64,000 bases of DNA from Streptomyces sp. NBC_01476 (GTDB lineage Bacteria; Actinomycetota; Actinomycetes; Streptomycetales; Streptomycetaceae): the NCBI RefSeq assembly GCF_036227265.1, contig NZ_CP109446.1, positions 967,501-1,031,500 of the forward strand, in the 5' to 3' direction. The position numbers and the translations under genes are program-made. Positions 61,894-64,000 of this stretch are shown here, piece by piece. Each line of letters begins with the position of its first letter. The first letter of the stretch is position 1. The notes below the pieces were generated by a model. It worked only from the letters and a program-made list of their open reading frames with translations. It ran no database searches and had not been told where the DNA came from.

Positions 61894-62639
61894 CTAGTCC
61901 CGGCTGACCTTCCGGTTGGCGCGCAGCCACTCCTTGTTCATCGCGGTGATCGAGGTGAGCGGGATGCCCTTCGGGCAGGCGGTGGCGCACTCCCCGGTGA
62001 GGGTGCAGCCGCCGAAGCCCTCGGCGTCCATCTGCGCCACCATGTCCAGCACCCGGGTCTCACGCTCCGGCGCGCCCTGCGGCAGGGCGCCGAGGTGGTT
62101 GATCTTCGCCGAGGTGAAGAGCATCGCCGAGCCGTTGGGGCAGGCGGCCACGCAGGCGCCGCAGCCGATGCACTCGGCGTGCTCGAAGGCCCGGTCGGCG
62201 TCGGCCTTCGGCACCGCCGTGGCGTGGGCCTCCGGCGCGGCGCCGGTGGGGACGCTGACATAGCCGCCGGCCTGGATGATCCGGTCGAAGGCGGCCCGGT
62301 CGACCACCAGGTCCCGGACCACCGGGAAGGCGGCGGCCCGCCAGGGCTCGACGTCGATGGTGTCGCCGTCCTTGAAGGACCGCATGTGCAGCTGGCAGCT
62401 GGTGGTGCGCTCCGGGCCGTGCGCTTCGCCGTTGATGACGAGGCTGCACGCGCCGCAGATGCCCTCACGGCAGTCGTGGTCGAAGGCGACCGGCTGCTCC
62501 CCCTGAAGGGTGAGGCGCTCGTTGAGCGAGTCGAGGACCTCCAGGAAGGACATGTCGGGTGACACGTCCTCGACCTGGTAGTCCGCCATCGTGCCGGGGG
62601 CGTCGGCGTCGTGCTGCCGCCAGACGCGCAGGGTGAGCC

Positions 62640-62643
<4 letters not shown>
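61894..62643 (-). CDS. sdhB: succinate dehydrogenase/fumarate reductase iron-sulfur subunit
   Basis: 249 residues. [2Fe-2S] ligands in [11 protein letters not shown] with a distal C in TTSCQLH (~residues 65-90), then the [4Fe-4S]/[3Fe-4S] region [14 protein letters not shown] and [16 protein letters not shown] (~160-230). It transfers electrons from the flavoprotein to the membrane anchor. Starts with ATGA overlap on the flavoprotein stop. The short ~250-residue form with the anchor subunit upstream is typical of the actinobacterial SdhA2/B2-type complex. Confidence 0.94.

Positions 62644-64000
<1,357 letters not shown>

Overview
The window is actinobacterial chromosome, almost certainly from Streptomyces or a close relative in the Streptomycetaceae. 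Evidence for this is the very high GC with C or G in nearly every third codon position, many GTG starts, frequent ATGA/GTGA stop-start overlaps, a WhiB regulator, a protein with an LAxTG sorting signal, a Hanks-type kinase, many SpoIIE/STAS/RsbW-like regulators, and a sugar ABC importer with no ATPase gene of its own. I saw no rRNA, tRNA, CRISPR, integrase or transposase. Function calls rest on motifs and family memory; no search was run.

Layout. (1) 0.1-9 kb: mostly minus-strand housekeeping and stress genes: PHP-domain protein, GH25 lysozyme without a signal peptide, DUF4232 lipoprotein, FAD-Rieske oxidoreductase, DedA protein, PRC-barrel protein, 6-phosphogluconate dehydrogenase, GlsB-type and DUF1206 membrane proteins. 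(2) 9-22.3 kb: a dense partner-switching signalling island. Its core is a translationally coupled stressosome-like operon, RsbR-RsbS-RsbT-(RsbT/PP2C fusion)-hybrid kinase-receiver/PP2C phosphatase, flanked by four STAS proteins, three RsbW-like ATPases and another PP2C phosphatase. A 64-residue Ser-Thr-Glu repeat reading frame is coupled between a phosphatase and a STAS gene. (3) 22.3-37.5 kb: a decayed carboxylate-amine ligase gene, WhiB, GlgX debranching enzyme with an internal codon-usage block, a response regulator, AI-2E-family membrane protein, LAxTG surface protein, Ser/Thr kinase with a beta-propeller sensor, glycosyltransferase, P1-family peptidase, PPK2 and a PiT phosphate transporter.

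(4) 37.6-57.4 kb: a carbohydrate region. A minus-strand series encodes a sugar-binding lipoprotein, two permeases, GH36 alpha-galactosidase, SDR dehydrogenase, GntR/FadR-type regulator, a protein very like galactonate dehydratase DgoD, an aldose-epimerase-like protein, KDPG-type aldolase and KDG-type kinase. Read together these could import alpha-galactosides, release galactose inside the cell and degrade it oxidatively to pyruvate and glyceraldehyde-3-phosphate (De Ley-Doudoroff route) rather than by the Leloir pathway. Next to it are a secreted GH27 alpha-galactosidase with a propeller-like tail, a secreted SGNH hydrolase with fascin-like repeats, and a secreted GH30 enzyme divergent from a LacI-family regulator with clear inverted repeats between them. 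(5) 57.5-64 kb: a DUF427 protein, a tetracycline ribosomal-protection-type GTPase preceded by a possible leader peptide, a membrane SpoIIE phosphatase/ATPase, and a succinate dehydrogenase/fumarate reductase operon cut by the right edge.

The most unusual items are the galactose oxidation cluster, the fully coupled stressosome-plus-two-component operon, the STES-repeat coupled reading frame, the hairpin-rich 411-base gap at 13.2-13.6 kb, the leader reading frame at 60.1 kb, and the codon-usage mosaic in glgX.
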